A DNA stretch of 64,000 nucleotides, from contig NZ_JAPEQG010000001.1 of NCBI RefSeq assembly GCF_026339735.1, positions 8,927,001 to 8,991,000 of the forward strand, written 5' to 3'. The notes below the pieces were generated by a model. That model did no database searches, was not told the DNA's origin, and saw only the letters and a list, made by a program, of their open reading frames with translations. Below are positions 1 through 8,262 of this stretch, piece after piece (the stretch's first letter is position 1; each line of letters starts with the position of its first letter). Both the position numbers and the translations under genes were made by a program. The stretch is from Streptomyces sp. NBC_01669 (GTDB taxonomy: Bacteria > Actinomycetota > Actinomycetes > Streptomycetales > Streptomycetaceae).

Positions 1-234
1 CGCGCCACGGACTGCACGCCCCACTTGGCGCGTGAGCAGCTGAGTCGGCACCACAGAGCGTGAGAGTTGACAGAGCCCTCTGTGCGCCGCTTCGGGCGTG
101 CGGTGATGGAATCGTGGGCACAGCTTGTGCGGTGAAGCCAACGGCAATGGCGTCACCGCCCCCTTCCTCGCATGCGACCGGTTGCGGCCGGCAGCGCTCC
201 CGCACTGTCCGCCCTTCAGACTGCCGCGAAGCGC

Positions 235-1074
235 TCAGCTGCTGAGCGCCTGGGTGCCGAGGACGGTGAGCAGGGCGAGGCGTTCGGCGTCCTCGGTGCC
301 GGGTTCGGCGGTGTAGATCATGATCCGCAGGTCGCTGCCCGCGACGGTGAGCACGTCGCAGTCCAGCGTCAGGGGGCCGGCCTGGGGATGGTCGATGGTT
401 TTGCGTGCGGCCTCGTGCCGTCCGACTGTGCCGGAGTCCCACAGCTCGGCGAACCGCTCGCTGCGCGCGCGCAGCTCCGCGACCAGCTGCCGCAGCCGCG
501 GGTCGGCCGCATAGCGCCCGGCGGCCGCGTGCAGGTCGGCCACGAGCGCGGCCTCGAACCGGCGCAGCGACTCCGGCGTGTGCCGGGCCCGCGAGCCCGG
601 TCCGACGAACTGCCGCCACACGCCGTTGCGCTCGTTGCCCCGCCAACCGGACGGATCACCCATCAGGGCCGCGTACGGAGGGTTGGCCAGGAGCAGAGTC
701 CAGGACGCGTCGTAGACCGCGACGGGTGTCCCGGTCAGCCGGTCCAGCAGTCGCTGGACGCTCGGGGTGATGTACGCGGGGACCGATTCCGGACCCGGCG
801 GTGCCAGCCCGGCCAGCCGGAACAGGTGGGTGCGCTCGGACCCCGACAGCCGAAGCGTTCTGGCCAGGGCCTCGACGACCTGCGCCGAGGGGTTGGACGC
901 GCGGCCCTGTTCGAGGCGAGTGACGTAGTCGACAGAGATCCCTGCGAGCGGGGCCAGTTCCTCCCGGCGCAGTCCGGCCGCGCGCCGGTGCCTGCCGGCC
1001 GGCAGCCCGACAGCCTCAGGTGAGACCCGGTCGCGCCAGCGGCGCACCGCCTTGCCGAATTCCGCCGTCGCCAT
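235..1074 (-). CDS. XRE-family regulator with MmyB-like ligand-binding domain
   Basis: A 279-residue transcription factor. The N-terminal third is a helix-turn-helix (around RREELAPLAGISVDYVTRLE) of the XRE class, with the RR-E-LA-LAGIS-DY pattern typical of actinobacterial regulators. The remainder resembles the MmyB-type PAS-like domain (segment PVAVYDASWTLLLANPPY, later GPLTLDCDVLTVAGSDLRI). The ATG at 1074 was chosen because homology begins at MATAEFGKAVRRWRD; the open frame extends further upstream but that part overlaps the divergent gene. It is divergent from the short-chain dehydrogenase at 1178. In Streptomyces such pairs usually have the regulator controlling the neighbouring reductase; that control is inferred, not seen. 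Confidence 0.9.
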   Translation of the reverse strand: MATAEFGKAVRRWRDRVSPEAVGLPAGRHRRAAGLRREELAPLAGISVDYVTRLEQGRASNPSAQVVEALARTLRLSGSERTHLFRLAGLAPPGPESVPAYITPSVQRLLDRLTGTPVAVYDASWTLLLANPPYAALMGDPSGWRGNERNGVWRQFVGPGSRARHTPESLRRFEAALVADLHAAAGRYAADPRLRQLVAELRARSERFAELWDSGTVGRHEAARKTIDHPQAGPLTLDCDVLTVAGSDLRIMIYTAEPGTEDAERLALLTVLGTQALSS

Positions 1075-1109
1075 GCCCACCAGTGTGCATCGCCTGCCGA
1101 GCAGCCTGC

Positions 1110-1119
1110 CTGGTACCAG
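1110..1119. promoter_or_regulatory. Perfect 10-bp palindrome between divergent regulator and SDR genes
   Basis: CTGGTACCAG lies in the 103-bp divergent intergenic region. It is a plausible operator for the XRE regulator at 235-1074, acting on both promoters. No clear -35/-10 pair could be assigned. Confidence 0.35.
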
Positions 1120-1177
1120 CAGTCCCAGGAACACAAGGCGTCTGGCTGACCGCCCCGTCCTGCCGGAACGTGTGGGT

Positions 1178-1885
1178 ATGACAACAACACTGATCACCGG
1201 AGCGAACAAGGGCCTGGGCTACGAGACGGCCCGCCGCCTCATCGCCGCGGGCCACACCGTCTACATCGGCAGCCGGGACCCGGAGCGCGGCCGCCGCGCC
1301 GCCGAGCAGCTGGGCGCCCGGGCTGTCCAGCTCGACGTCACCGACGACACCTCCGTCGCGGCCGCGGTGAAGACCATCGAGGCCGACGGCGGACTGGACG
1401 TCCTGGTCAACAACGCCGGTGTCGAGGGGAGGGGCGCGAACAACGACGTGGCCGGCGCCGCAGACGTCACCGTCGACATGATGCGGCAGGTGTTCGAGAC
1501 CAACGTATTCGGCACTGTGCGCGTCACCCACGCGTTCCTGCCGCTGCTGCAGCGGTCGGCCGCCCCGGTCGTGGTCAACCTCAGCAGCGGCCTGGCCTCG
1601 CTCACCCGGGTCACGACCGCAGGCACCCCGACCTACGCCTACCCGGGGGTCGCCTACCCGGCGTCGAAGACCGCGGTCAACATGATCACCGTGCAGTACG
1701 CGAAGGCGTTCCCGAACATGCGGATCAACGCGGTGGAGCCCGGCTACACCAAGACGGACCTGAACGGGAACACCGGCATCCAGACCGTCGAGCAGGGCGC
1801 CGAGATCATCGTCCGCATGGCGCAGGTGGGCCCTGACGGCCCGACGGGGGGCTACTTCGACGCGGAGGGCGCGCTGCCCTGGTAA
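1178..1885 (+). CDS. Short-chain dehydrogenase/reductase (SDR)
   Basis: A 235-residue classical SDR, probably a cytosolic NAD(P)-dependent oxidoreductase; the substrate is not deducible. The cofactor motif TGANKGLGYE is at residues 6-15, the LDVTDD acid step and the NNAG motif (VLVNNAGVEG) follow, and the catalytic Ser (NLSSGLASL) and YPASK (Tyr-x-x-x-Lys) are present. The ATG at 1178 places the Rossmann fold at the extreme N-terminus, as is usual. It is divergent from the XRE regulator, and the pair looks intact. Regulator/SDR pairs of this type are common in Streptomyces and often respond to electrophiles, but that is family knowledge only. Confidence 0.92.
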   Translation: MTTTLITGANKGLGYETARRLIAAGHTVYIGSRDPERGRRAAEQLGARAVQLDVTDDTSVAAAVKTIEADGGLDVLVNNAGVEGRGANNDVAGAADVTVDMMRQVFETNVFGTVRVTHAFLPLLQRSAAPVVVNLSSGLASLTRVTTAGTPTYAYPGVAYPASKTAVNMITVQYAKAFPNMRINAVEPGYTKTDLNGNTGIQTVEQGAEIIVRMAQVGPDGPTGGYFDAEGALPW

Positions 1886-2115
1886 GCGTCTCTCGCGGGG
1901 TGTGGACCCAGGATGACTTTCACAGGTGGCCTCGGCGGCGGCCGGGCGGTGGAGGAGGGGGACGGGTACCCGAGCGGTCCGGCGACGCACCCCGAACCGA
2001 CCAGAGAAATGATCACAGCAGGACGTACCCGCCCCCGGAGCGCGGCGGCGGAGCCGGCGGCACCACCGCTGCGGTCCGGGCTCGCCCGACCACCGCGGCC
2101 CGGTGTTTCCGGTGC

Positions 2116-2613
2116 TCAGGACCCCTCGCGCTGGAGGGCGACCGCGGCCATGTCGTCGTCCAGCGGGCCGGCCACGTAGGCCTGCAGGTCCTTGGTCATT
2201 GCCTCCACGAGCGGCCCCGGGCGCAGGTCGGCCCAGGCTGCGGCGCGCTCGAGGAGCGGATAGAAGGTGCCGTGCCGGTCGCGGGCTTCGGTGACGCCGT
2301 CGGTGTAGAGGAGCAGACGGTCGCCGGGGGCGAAGACGAAGGTGGTCGGGGTGTAGGCGCTCTCGGCCAGGCCTCCCAGGCCCAGGGGAGGTGCCGGCTG
2401 GGCAACGTTCAGGAAAGTGGCGGTGCCTTCGTGCAGCAGGAGCGGAGGGAGATGCCCGCAGCTGACGATGTGTACATACGGTTCGTTGTCCGGAATCTCG
2501 ACGACGGCCGCTGTCACGAACCGTTCGCCGACGTCGGCTTCGACCCGCGGGTTGGCGAACTCCGCCAGGCCCCAGCGAACGCTCGCTTCCAAAGTGGCGA
2601 CCTTCTCTGCACT
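2116..2613 (-). pseudogene. C-terminal fragment of SpoIIE/PP2C-type serine phosphatase
   Basis: About 165 residues of a PPM-class phosphatase domain, lacking its beginning. Visible blocks are ERFVTAAVVEIPDN, VSCGHLPPLLL, FAPGDRLLLYTDGVTEARD and a terminal GPLDDDMAAVAL, which matches the metal-binding D-D-x-A tail of SpoIIE phosphatases. The frame opens directly after a stop at 2614-2616. The only start options are a TTG around 2592 and internal codons without a Shine-Dalgarno site, so the sensor half and first metal aspartates are missing. Full relatives act as anti-anti-sigma phosphatases with PAS/GAF sensors. Probably inactive. Confidence 0.8.
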
Positions 2614-2709
2614 TCAGCCGATCGAGTGGTCAGTGGCTCTGGTGACCAGTGCCTGGCTGGAGGCAGAATCGCGTGGACCGCCGTTGCCCGGCCGTGATCC
2701 ACTGAGGTC

Positions 2710-3087
2710 ATGAGCTTGTCGGTGGATGTTTTCGTAGTCGGTGAAGACGGCCAGGTGGATGTCCTGGACGTTCCGAGGGGTAGTTCGGACCTCGCCGGCT
2801 TCGAGCGCTGGCGTACCTCGGTGTGGGGGTCCGATGCCGTTCGCTCACTGGGCGCGAGTTTCTTTCCGGCCCTGGCAAGCGGTGACTTGAAGGTGTTCCC
2901 GGACCAGGTGACGGATTTTCTGGCTGAGTGTTCCTTGATCCGCAGCAACCTCGAAGTCGTCGCTCCGCGCACCGATCCGTCAAAGACGCATGCCGAGTAC
3001 GTATGGCAGATCTCGGAACGATTGAGGAACATCGAGGACGCAGCTGAGCGCGCGCAAGGCGTCGCCGGAGGCGTACTCATCTGGTAG
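2710..3087 (+). CDS. Hypothetical 125-residue protein
   Basis: A compact, acidic, probably soluble protein. It begins MSLSVDVFVVGEDGQVDVL and ends ERAQGVAGGVLIW. No signal peptide, membrane segment or recognisable catalytic motif is visible. Codon usage is normal for a Streptomyces gene and the frame is intact. It resembles small orphan or immunity-like proteins in general character, but no family can be named. It sits between two damaged regions. Confidence 0.7.
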   Translation: MSLSVDVFVVGEDGQVDVLDVPRGSSDLAGFERWRTSVWGSDAVRSLGASFFPALASGDLKVFPDQVTDFLAECSLIRSNLEVVAPRTDPSKTHAEYVWQISERLRNIEDAAERAQGVAGGVLIW

Positions 3088-3124
3088 TGCGTGCTGCCTT
3101 GAACTCTGCTCATCTGGAAGGCGA

Positions 3125-3397
3125 TCACGGGGTCTCCTCGGGGCGGGGACGTGGGATGCCGAGGTCGGTGACGGGCCTCTTGGTCAGGCGGGCGGCTTCG
3201 GCTTGCTTGGCGCGAAGGAAGGTCAGGGTCGAGTCGATGCCTTCGACCTCACCCAGCCACTGCTCCTCCTGGGCCCGCTTGCGGCGGAGAAGGAGGTCTT
3301 TCTCGATCTCCGCGAGGCGGGGCAGCATCTTGGGGTTGACCTGGAGCATCGGGCAGCGGATGCATGCGTGCTCGTGGGGGAGTGTCTGATCAACGGC
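3125..3397 (-). pseudogene. C-terminal tail of a site-specific recombinase/integrase
   Basis: About 90 residues with the signature LPHEHACIRCPMLQVNPKML followed by a coiled-coil LAEIEKDLLLRRKRAQEEQWLGEVEGID segment. This is the tail commonly seen after the catalytic domain of large Streptomyces tyrosine-recombinase-type integrases. The catalytic Arg/His/Tyr region is absent; upstream in the same frame is unrelated sequence, so this is a fragment left by recombination. Confidence 0.6.
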
Positions 3398-3501
3398 GGA
3401 TCTGCTGATCAAGGAGAGACGCCAAGTGAGCGAGACGACGATCGAGCGAGTCCGTAGAGGAGCCGGCCGGTGGTGCGATGCCGTCGGCCGCGTCGGACGA
3501 G

Positions 3502-3612
3502 TGTCAACATCCCGTGCAGCAGCGAGGTGTAGCAGCTGTGCGGGGTCGTCAAACCCACTACCTGCTCGGCGAAGGTCACCGCAGTGCAGGCGGAGTTCTC
3601 GCAACGGAACCG
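3502..3612 (-). pseudogene. ISL3-family transposase fragment (zinc-finger region)
   Basis: A stretch of about 37 residues, RFRCENSACTAVTFAEQV then GLTTPHSCYTSLLHGMLT. It matches the N-terminal Cys-x4-Cys region of ISL3 transposases (RRFxCxxxxCxRxTFxExxxGLTxPH). It is fused in frame at its N-terminal side to an IS630-like fragment (3613-3712) and loses homology downstream. Confidence 0.6.
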
Positions 3613-3712
3613 GCTGATGTCGTAGACCACCCCCTCGGCGACCAGGAAGTCCGCCAACTTGGACAGGCTCCAGGTCGAGAACGGCAGGTCGTGCCGCTGG
3701 GGGGACTGCTGG
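3613..3712 (-). pseudogene. IS630-type helix-turn-helix fragment
   Basis: Translation gives QQSPQRHDLPFSTWSLSKLA followed by DFLVAEGVVYDIS. This corresponds to the winged-helix region of actinobacterial IS630 transposases (HDLPFSTWSLxKLAxFLVAEGVV-DIS). It is truncated at both ends and joined directly to ISL3-type sequence. Confidence 0.6.
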
Positions 3713-3783
3713 ACCCCCGCTCTGCGCCTACCGCTAGAGTGCGATGCTTGTTCGATTCACCGCGAGGCAGAGGGGGAAGGGTT

Positions 3784-4245
3784 GTGAGCGCACAACTGAG
3801 AGACACCGCAGGGGAGTTGGCGGAGATCTTGTGGCGGGAACACACCGTATACCGGGAGCGATCCGGCGGTGTGGTCATCCGGGGTGAGCATGTACGGCGG
3901 TGGATCAGCCTCGCTCCGGCGGGCGGCCGGGGCGAGGTCCTCGTACGCGCGGGGCGCATCCTGGACGGCGGCACCACCGCTCCGGCGCGTTCGGAGGCCG
4001 TGGTGCCCCTCTCCGCCGGTACAGGCGTGCTCGCCGCGACCTGCCGTCGCCTGCTCGCCGAGGCGGCGGACGATGCGGCGCCGGTCGTGCCGGGACGGGC
4101 AGCGCCCGGGCGGTCCAATCACTCCCGGAAGGCCGCGCGGCCCAAAGGTAGTGGGAAACACACCAGTTTCGGTTCATGGGTGATCCTCGCCTGCGTCGTC
4201 GGTGTGATCGCCCTGTACGTCTACAGCACCGCGATGCACGGCTAG
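3784..4245 (+). CDS. Small C-terminally membrane-anchored hypothetical protein
   Basis: A 153-residue protein starting at GTG 3784, preceded by a strong GGGGGAAGGG Shine-Dalgarno block. Residues 1 to about 90 are soluble (AQLRDTAGELAEILWREHTV...). A basic, low-complexity linker follows, then a single hydrophobic helix close to the C-terminus (WVILACVVGVIALYVY), giving a tail-anchored topology. No enzymatic motif is visible. The stop at 4243-4245 directly abuts the end of an IS5-type remnant, so the true C-terminus may have been altered by the insertion. Confidence 0.65.
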   Translation: MSAQLRDTAGELAEILWREHTVYRERSGGVVIRGEHVRRWISLAPAGGRGEVLVRAGRILDGGTTAPARSEAVVPLSAGTGVLAATCRRLLAEAADDAAPVVPGRAAPGRSNHSRKAARPKGSGKHTSFGSWVILACVVGVIALYVYSTAMHG

Positions 4246-4490
4246 GGCGCGTATTGAGGTGTGATCAATCGGCGGTCCGGGTGAGGTCTTTGATCCAGAT
4301 CATCGAGGCGCGCAGGTGCAGGCCGGCAAGGTAGCTGTCCGGGGTCTTGTCGTACCGGGTGGCGATGCCTCGCCAGGCCTTGGGCTTGCTGATCAGGCGC
4401 TCGACGGTGTTCCGCTCCTTGTAGAGGTCGGCGTCGTGGCTGGGCGGCCGACCGCCTCCGGAGCCCTTCTTCTTCCGTTGTGTCCTGAAT
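4246..4490 (-). pseudogene. IS5-family transposase C-terminal remnant
   Basis: Reverse-strand translation gives KKKGSGGGRPPSHDADLYKE then RNTVERLISKPKAWRGIATR and YDKTPDSYLAGLHLRASMIW. This is the end of an IS5/IS427-type DDE transposase, including the catalytic Glu in the NTVER motif. The element terminus is near 4246 (TAGGGCGCGTATTG). Everything upstream of the KKKGS block is missing, probably through insertion of the adjacent IS110 element. It is a diverged relative of the intact element at 17503-18596. Confidence 0.8.
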
Positions 4491-4597
4491 ATGAAAGGGA
4501 GTTGGTTGCAGGACAGCTTCTGGGAATAGTGCTGTGCGGGAGATGGAGGATTTGTGGCCTTCCGGAGTCGCCCTGCGGGGGGCCCCTATGGGTTTGG

Positions 4598-5800
4598 TCA
4601 AGGTGATGGGGCAGGTTGGGGTTCGTAGAAGGTGCCGTCGCGGAGCATCGCGAAGAGGACGTCCGCTCGTCGGCGGGCGAGGCAGAGGAGTGCTTGGGTG
4701 TGGTGTTTGCCCTGGCTGATCTTCTTGTCGTAGTAGGCCCTCGATCGTGGGTCGGCGAGGGCGGCGAACGCGGAGAGGAAGAAGGCCCGTTTGAGCTGCT
4801 TGTTTCCTCTTCGGGAAGGTTGTTCTCCGCGGATCGAGGACCCCGAACTACGGGTTGTCGGGGCGAGGCCGGCGTAAGCGGCGAGGTGGGCGGCGGACGG
4901 GAACGAACTGCCGTCGCCGACGTCGATGAGGATCCTGGCTCCGGTCCTGACGCCGATCCCCGGCATGGACGTCAGGACTTTGGAAAGAGGGTGGGACTCC
5001 AGCAGTTCCTCGATCCGGGCGGCCAGGAGCTTTCGCTGGTCAAGCACTGCGGTCAGCGAGCCGGCGAGGCTCGGGACAATCAACGTGGCCGCGTCCGTGC
5101 CCGGGACGACGACGGTCTGTTCGTCCAGGGCGGCGAAGATCTCCTCGACCAGTCGCTCGGCCATTCTCGGGGCCTTCGGACGTATCAAGGTCACGAGCCG
5201 TCGTCTGCCGGCCTTGCGGATCTGGGCAGGGGATCCGAACCGTTCCAGCAGCATCAGGACGGCCGGGTGCTGGATCCGCGGACCGAGAACCCGCTCCAGA
5301 TGCGGGTGGATCTGCGTCATCAGCCCCCGCAGACGGTTGGAGACTCTTGTTGCCTCGCCGGCCAGGTCGTCGTCGAAGCCCACGACCATTTCCAGCTCGG
5401 CGATGGTCTCGTCCTCGAGATCGACCGAGCGAAGTGTGTGAGGCATGACGCGGGCCGCGTCCGCGATGACGAACGCGTCGCGGGCGTCGGTCTTTGCCTC
5501 GCCCGGATAGAGGTCCGCGATCCGCCGCATCGTCAGGCCGGGCAGATAGGCGACCGGGCAGTCCATGTCCCGGGCCACCGCCAGCGGCAAAGCGCCGGTC
5601 GAGGCCGGCTGATCGACGACCACCAGCACGGTCCCGTGCTTGGCCTTCAGCTTGCCGAACACCTCGCGGAGCTTCGGCTCGCTGTTGGGCAGCCGCTTGT
5701 CGAAGGCTTTCTTCCCGGCCGGCGTGACGGCGGTGGCGTGGTGTTCGCCTTTGCCCACGTCCAGACCGAGGAAGGCACCGATGTCGCTGATGTCGATCAC
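4598..5800 (-). CDS. IS110-family DEDD transposase/recombinase
   Basis: A 400-residue recombinase. GTG 5800 is chosen because homology starts at VIDISDIGAFLGLDVGKGEH, where the first catalytic Asp is D14. The RuvC-like domain continues with VLVVVDQPAS and KTDARDAFVIADAAR. The C-terminal Tnp_20-like domain contains LTSMPGIGVRTGARILIDVG and the Ser-rich RSSGSSIRGE segment expected to hold the nucleophilic serine. The length is normal for the family and no frameshift is visible, so it may be active. Family members recombine DNA guided by a structured RNA from the element's noncoding end. Confidence 0.92.
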   Translation of the reverse strand: MIDISDIGAFLGLDVGKGEHHATAVTPAGKKAFDKRLPNSEPKLREVFGKLKAKHGTVLVVVDQPASTGALPLAVARDMDCPVAYLPGLTMRRIADLYPGEAKTDARDAFVIADAARVMPHTLRSVDLEDETIAELEMVVGFDDDLAGEATRVSNRLRGLMTQIHPHLERVLGPRIQHPAVLMLLERFGSPAQIRKAGRRRLVTLIRPKAPRMAERLVEEIFAALDEQTVVVPGTDAATLIVPSLAGSLTAVLDQRKLLAARIEELLESHPLSKVLTSMPGIGVRTGARILIDVGDGSSFPSAAHLAAYAGLAPTTRSSGSSIRGEQPSRRGNKQLKRAFFLSAFAALADPRSRAYYDKKISQGKHHTQALLCLARRRADVLFAMLRDGTFYEPQPAPSP

Positions 5801-6050
5801 GCGCTTCCTCCGGTCGTCCTCACCCGGCCGTCCCACGGCACCGATCGCCACATCCACATTACGAAGAGCCTCCCGACCTGCGAAAAGGCCGGTGGTCATG
5901 CCCCTAATCAGCGGTCTGTCGATGCCTCCGGAGCCGGTGACACCACCCCCCAAGACATGCGATCGACAGGGGGAGAAAGTCATGCCAACTCCGGAGGCCG
6001 GGCGCCCCATTGCGGGGCCACCAAAACGGTAATGGGGGGGGGGCTCCAAA
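5801..6050 (-). ncRNA. Candidate bridge-RNA region of the IS110 element
   Basis: A noncoding stretch of about 250 bases lies between the transposase start and the left end of the element. In IS110-group elements this position encodes the bridge RNA that pairs with target and donor DNA. The stretch is GC-rich with several local inverted repeats, but no specific loops were assigned. The call rests on position only. Confidence 0.35.
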
Positions 6051-6522
6051 CCGCCTCATGCTGCATTGGTTTGAAGACCGTTGTGGTGAGCGATGAGGAA
6101 AAGGCGTCGTAAGAGGCGTCAGGTGGGGTCCGGGAAGACGAACGCAAGTGAATCGCTGCTGACGTGTCGAAAAGAAGTCAGACGACATCAAAACCGGGGT
6201 GTCGTAAGAACTCCGGGATAAGCCTGGCGGGTGCCCGTTTATTGGCCAGGTGGTGTCCGGCATGCAGGCGACGTGAGTCCGGACTGCGGCTTCCGCATGG
6301 AACAGGAGAAGGCGTGCTCCGATACGGTCCCGTCCTTGCGGCGGGCGAGAGAGAGCGCCCCAAGCAGCAGACACTGCGAGGGGCTGAGTACCGATGCGGT
6401 GCGCGCTGGCGGACCGGCTCGTAGTAGTGGGGAGACCCCTGTAATGGGGGTGGAGCGAAGGGGCCGGGTCGTTCGTGACTGTGGTGATCACATCAACCGG
6501 ACGGCAGTCCGGGAGGAGTGCG

Positions 6523-7785
6523 ATGAGCCAGTTGAAGTCTCAGGCCAAGCCGTTTGATATCTCGAAGTGGGAAGTCAAGGAGGCATGGGAGGAAGTCAGA
6601 GCGAATAGAGGTGCACCCGGTGTGGACGGGCAGAGCATCGACGAATTCGAGAAGGACCTGCGGAACAATCTTTATCGGGTCTGGAACCGGATGTCGTCGG
6701 GCTCCTATTTTCCGCCTCCGGTGCGCGCTGTTGAGATCCCCAAGCCGCACGGCGGCGGCACGAGAATGCTCGGCATTCCCGCTGTCGCCGACCGAGTGGC
6801 CCAGACTGTCGTGGCCCGGCATCTGATGCGAAGGGTGGATCCTGTTTTCCATCCGGACAGCTATGGATACCGGCCTGGACGGTCCGCTTTGGACGCGGTG
6901 GAAATGTGCCGGGAGCGCTGCTGGAAGCGGGACTGGGTGGTGGAGTTCGACATCGCCAAGTTCTTTGACAGCGTGCCCTGGGACCTGCTGGTTAAGGCGG
7001 TGGAGGCTCACACTGACGCCGTCTGGGTGAAGTTGTACGTGCGTCGGTGGCTCGCTGCCCCGCTCGTCATGCCCGACGGCTCCCTGCTGGAGCGGGAACG
7101 CGGAACTCCGCAAGGGGCTCCAGTGTCTCCCGTCCTGGCGAACCTGTTCCTCCACTACGCGTTCGACACCTGGATGACGCGGGAGTTCCCGACCATCTGG
7201 TTCGAACGCTACGCGGACGACGCGGTGCTGCACTGCGTCACCGAGCGCCAGGCCCGCCAGGTGCTGGCCGCGCTCAGGGACAGGTTGGTCGAAGTCGGGT
7301 TGCAGCTGCACCCGGACAAGACCCGGATCGTCTATTGCAAGGACACGAACCGCCGCGGTTCGTACGAAAACACGGCGTTCACGTTCCTCGGGTACACGTT
7401 CCGCCCCAGGAGAGGCCGGAATCGGCACGGCAAGCAGTATCTGTCGTTCACGCCGGCTGTCAGCAAGGACGCACTGAAGAAGATCAGCCGCGAGGTGCGG
7501 TCCTGGCAACTGCATCGGCGCACTGACCTGTCCTTCCAGGATCTCGCCCGCCGGATCAACCCGGTTGTGGCCGGATGGGTCAACTACTACGGCCGGTTCC
7601 GGTCCTGGGAATTGCACCCCCTCCTGATGCGCATCAACGCCTACCTGGTGCGCTGGATCCGCCAGAAGTACAAGCGGCTCGCAGGGAAGCGGAAGGCCAT
7701 CGCGAAGATGCGGGAGATCGCCCGGCGACACCCCCACATGTTCGCGCACTGGCGGCATACAACCGCCCCCGCATCGGCTTGGTGA
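6523..7785 (+). CDS. ltrA: Group II intron-encoded reverse transcriptase/maturase
   Basis: A 420-residue RT starting at ATG 6523, preceded by GGGAGGAGTGCG. An RT-0/RT-1 region (GAPGVDGQSIDEFEKDL), the PVRAVEIPKPHGGGTRMLGI motif, the RT-3 block VVEFDIAKFFDSV and the catalytic YADD at residues 230-233 are present. The maturase X domain follows (LARRINPVVAGWVNYYGRF). The protein ends soon after the thumb, with no HNH endonuclease domain. The reading frame is intact, so the protein could still be made although the intron RNA is 3'-truncated. Confidence 0.95.
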   Translation: MSQLKSQAKPFDISKWEVKEAWEEVRANRGAPGVDGQSIDEFEKDLRNNLYRVWNRMSSGSYFPPPVRAVEIPKPHGGGTRMLGIPAVADRVAQTVVARHLMRRVDPVFHPDSYGYRPGRSALDAVEMCRERCWKRDWVVEFDIAKFFDSVPWDLLVKAVEAHTDAVWVKLYVRRWLAAPLVMPDGSLLERERGTPQGAPVSPVLANLFLHYAFDTWMTREFPTIWFERYADDAVLHCVTERQARQVLAALRDRLVEVGLQLHPDKTRIVYCKDTNRRGSYENTAFTFLGYTFRPRRGRNRHGKQYLSFTPAVSKDALKKISREVRSWQLHRRTDLSFQDLARRINPVVAGWVNYYGRFRSWELHPLLMRINAYLVRWIRQKYKRLAGKRKAIAKMREIARRHPHMFAHWRHTTAPASAW

Positions 7786-7797
7786 TCAGGACGACAA

Positions 7798-7837
7798 GAG
7801 CCGTATGACGAGAGATCGTCACGTACGGATCTGTGAG
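7798..7837 (+). ncRNA. Group II intron domain V
   Basis: GAGCCGTATGACGAGAGATC followed by GTCACGTACGGATCTGTGAG forms the canonical 34-nt-type hairpin with an AGC catalytic triad near its base and a GAGA tetraloop. It directly follows the RT gene, as expected. Domain VI with the bulged branch-point A is not found after it. Confidence 0.88.
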
Positions 7838-7975
7838 TAGCTGTTGTCGTTCCGATCTTGAGCGGTGTCCGTCGAACGGGAGTCTCGATTGGGTGGTCGC
7901 GGGGCGCTGGGCGCATACGAGCAGGGCCTCCTGAACAGCTCGTTGGTGTCGAATCACCGAGCAACAGGAGGCCCG
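7836..7975 (+). mobile_element. Left-end remnant of the IS5-type element present intact at 12764
   Basis: These 140 bases align almost throughout with 12764-12905. They include the terminal sequence AGTAGCTGTTGTC-TTCCGA, the CGAACGGGAGTC segment and the GGGCCTCCTG...CAGGAGGCCC inverted repeat that precedes the transposase start. The transposase and right end are missing, so only the tip of the element remains after a deletion. It starts immediately after intron domain V. Confidence 0.85.
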
Positions 7976-8175
7976 CCGCTCCGGCAGTTCCGGGAGCTCC
8001 TTCTCAGGCTGGCCGCCGACGCCTTCTGCCGTCCCGCTGCGAGCCGTGGTCGAAGTACCTGACGGTTGATTCAGGATTGGAACCCGGCCGCTGAGCACCG
8101 CCGCCGCCGACAACAACGCTGTGCGCCCTGCGCCGAGGACAGCGGAGTGTGCAGCCGGTCCTCATGGCGCAGCTC

Positions 8176-8236
8176 ACGGATACGCATCCGGACGCTGCTG
8201 GGCAATGTGGTGATGGTTCATCGGAAAAGTCTTGTT
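8176..8236 (+). repeat. 61-bp imperfect direct repeat, copy 1
   Basis: This segment (core GCTGGGCAAT-TGGTGATGGTT) matches 12702-12762 over 61 bases with no gaps and about 11 differences. The two copies flank the 4.2-kb S53 peptidase gene in the same orientation. Origin unknown. Confidence 0.75.
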
Positions 8237-8240
8237 CGGT

Positions 8241-8262
8241 GCATGGCGGATTGCCGCCATGC
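8241..8262. promoter_or_regulatory. Perfect palindrome upstream of the S53 peptidase
   Basis: GCATGGCGG-ATTG-CCGCCATGC has 9-bp perfect arms and lies about 140 bp before the peptidase start, directly after repeat copy 1. It could be an operator or a transcript hairpin. Confidence 0.4.

Larger units (their letters stand above)
4491..6060 (-). mobile_element. IS110-family insertion sequence
   Basis: An element without obvious terminal inverted repeats, as is normal for IS110. It carries one DEDD transposase (4598-5800), about 100 bp beyond its stop and about 250 bp of noncoding sequence before its start. Its lower edge meets the IS5 remnant at about 4490 and its upper edge lies close to the group II intron. 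The exact ends cannot be fixed from one copy. Confidence 0.7.
6082..7837 (+). mobile_element. Group II intron with reverse transcriptase, truncated at its 3' end
   Basis: About 440 bases of structured 5' RNA (starting near GTGAGCGATGAGGAAAAGGC), an intron-encoded RT and a domain V at 7798-7837. The base directly after domain V is the start of an IS5-type left end, so no domain VI or 3' splice site remains. A short inverted repeat (CAAACC/GGTTTG, 6048-6075) lies just upstream of the probable 5' boundary. The 5' end is approximate. Confidence 0.75.

Noticed and set aside
1..234. Short open frames at the left edge of the window
   Set aside because: Under 65 codons, no ribosome-binding site and no family; probably the intergenic region beyond the XRE gene.
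2514..3128. Reverse-strand 204-codon frame covering the hypothetical gene at 2710
   Set aside because: The plus-strand frame has better codon bias and a protein-like composition; the reverse frame is Ser/Arg/Thr-rich as expected of a shadow.
4616..6112. Long open frame opposite the IS110 transposase
   Set aside because: Antisense of a recognised gene with no motifs of its own; a product of high third-position GC.
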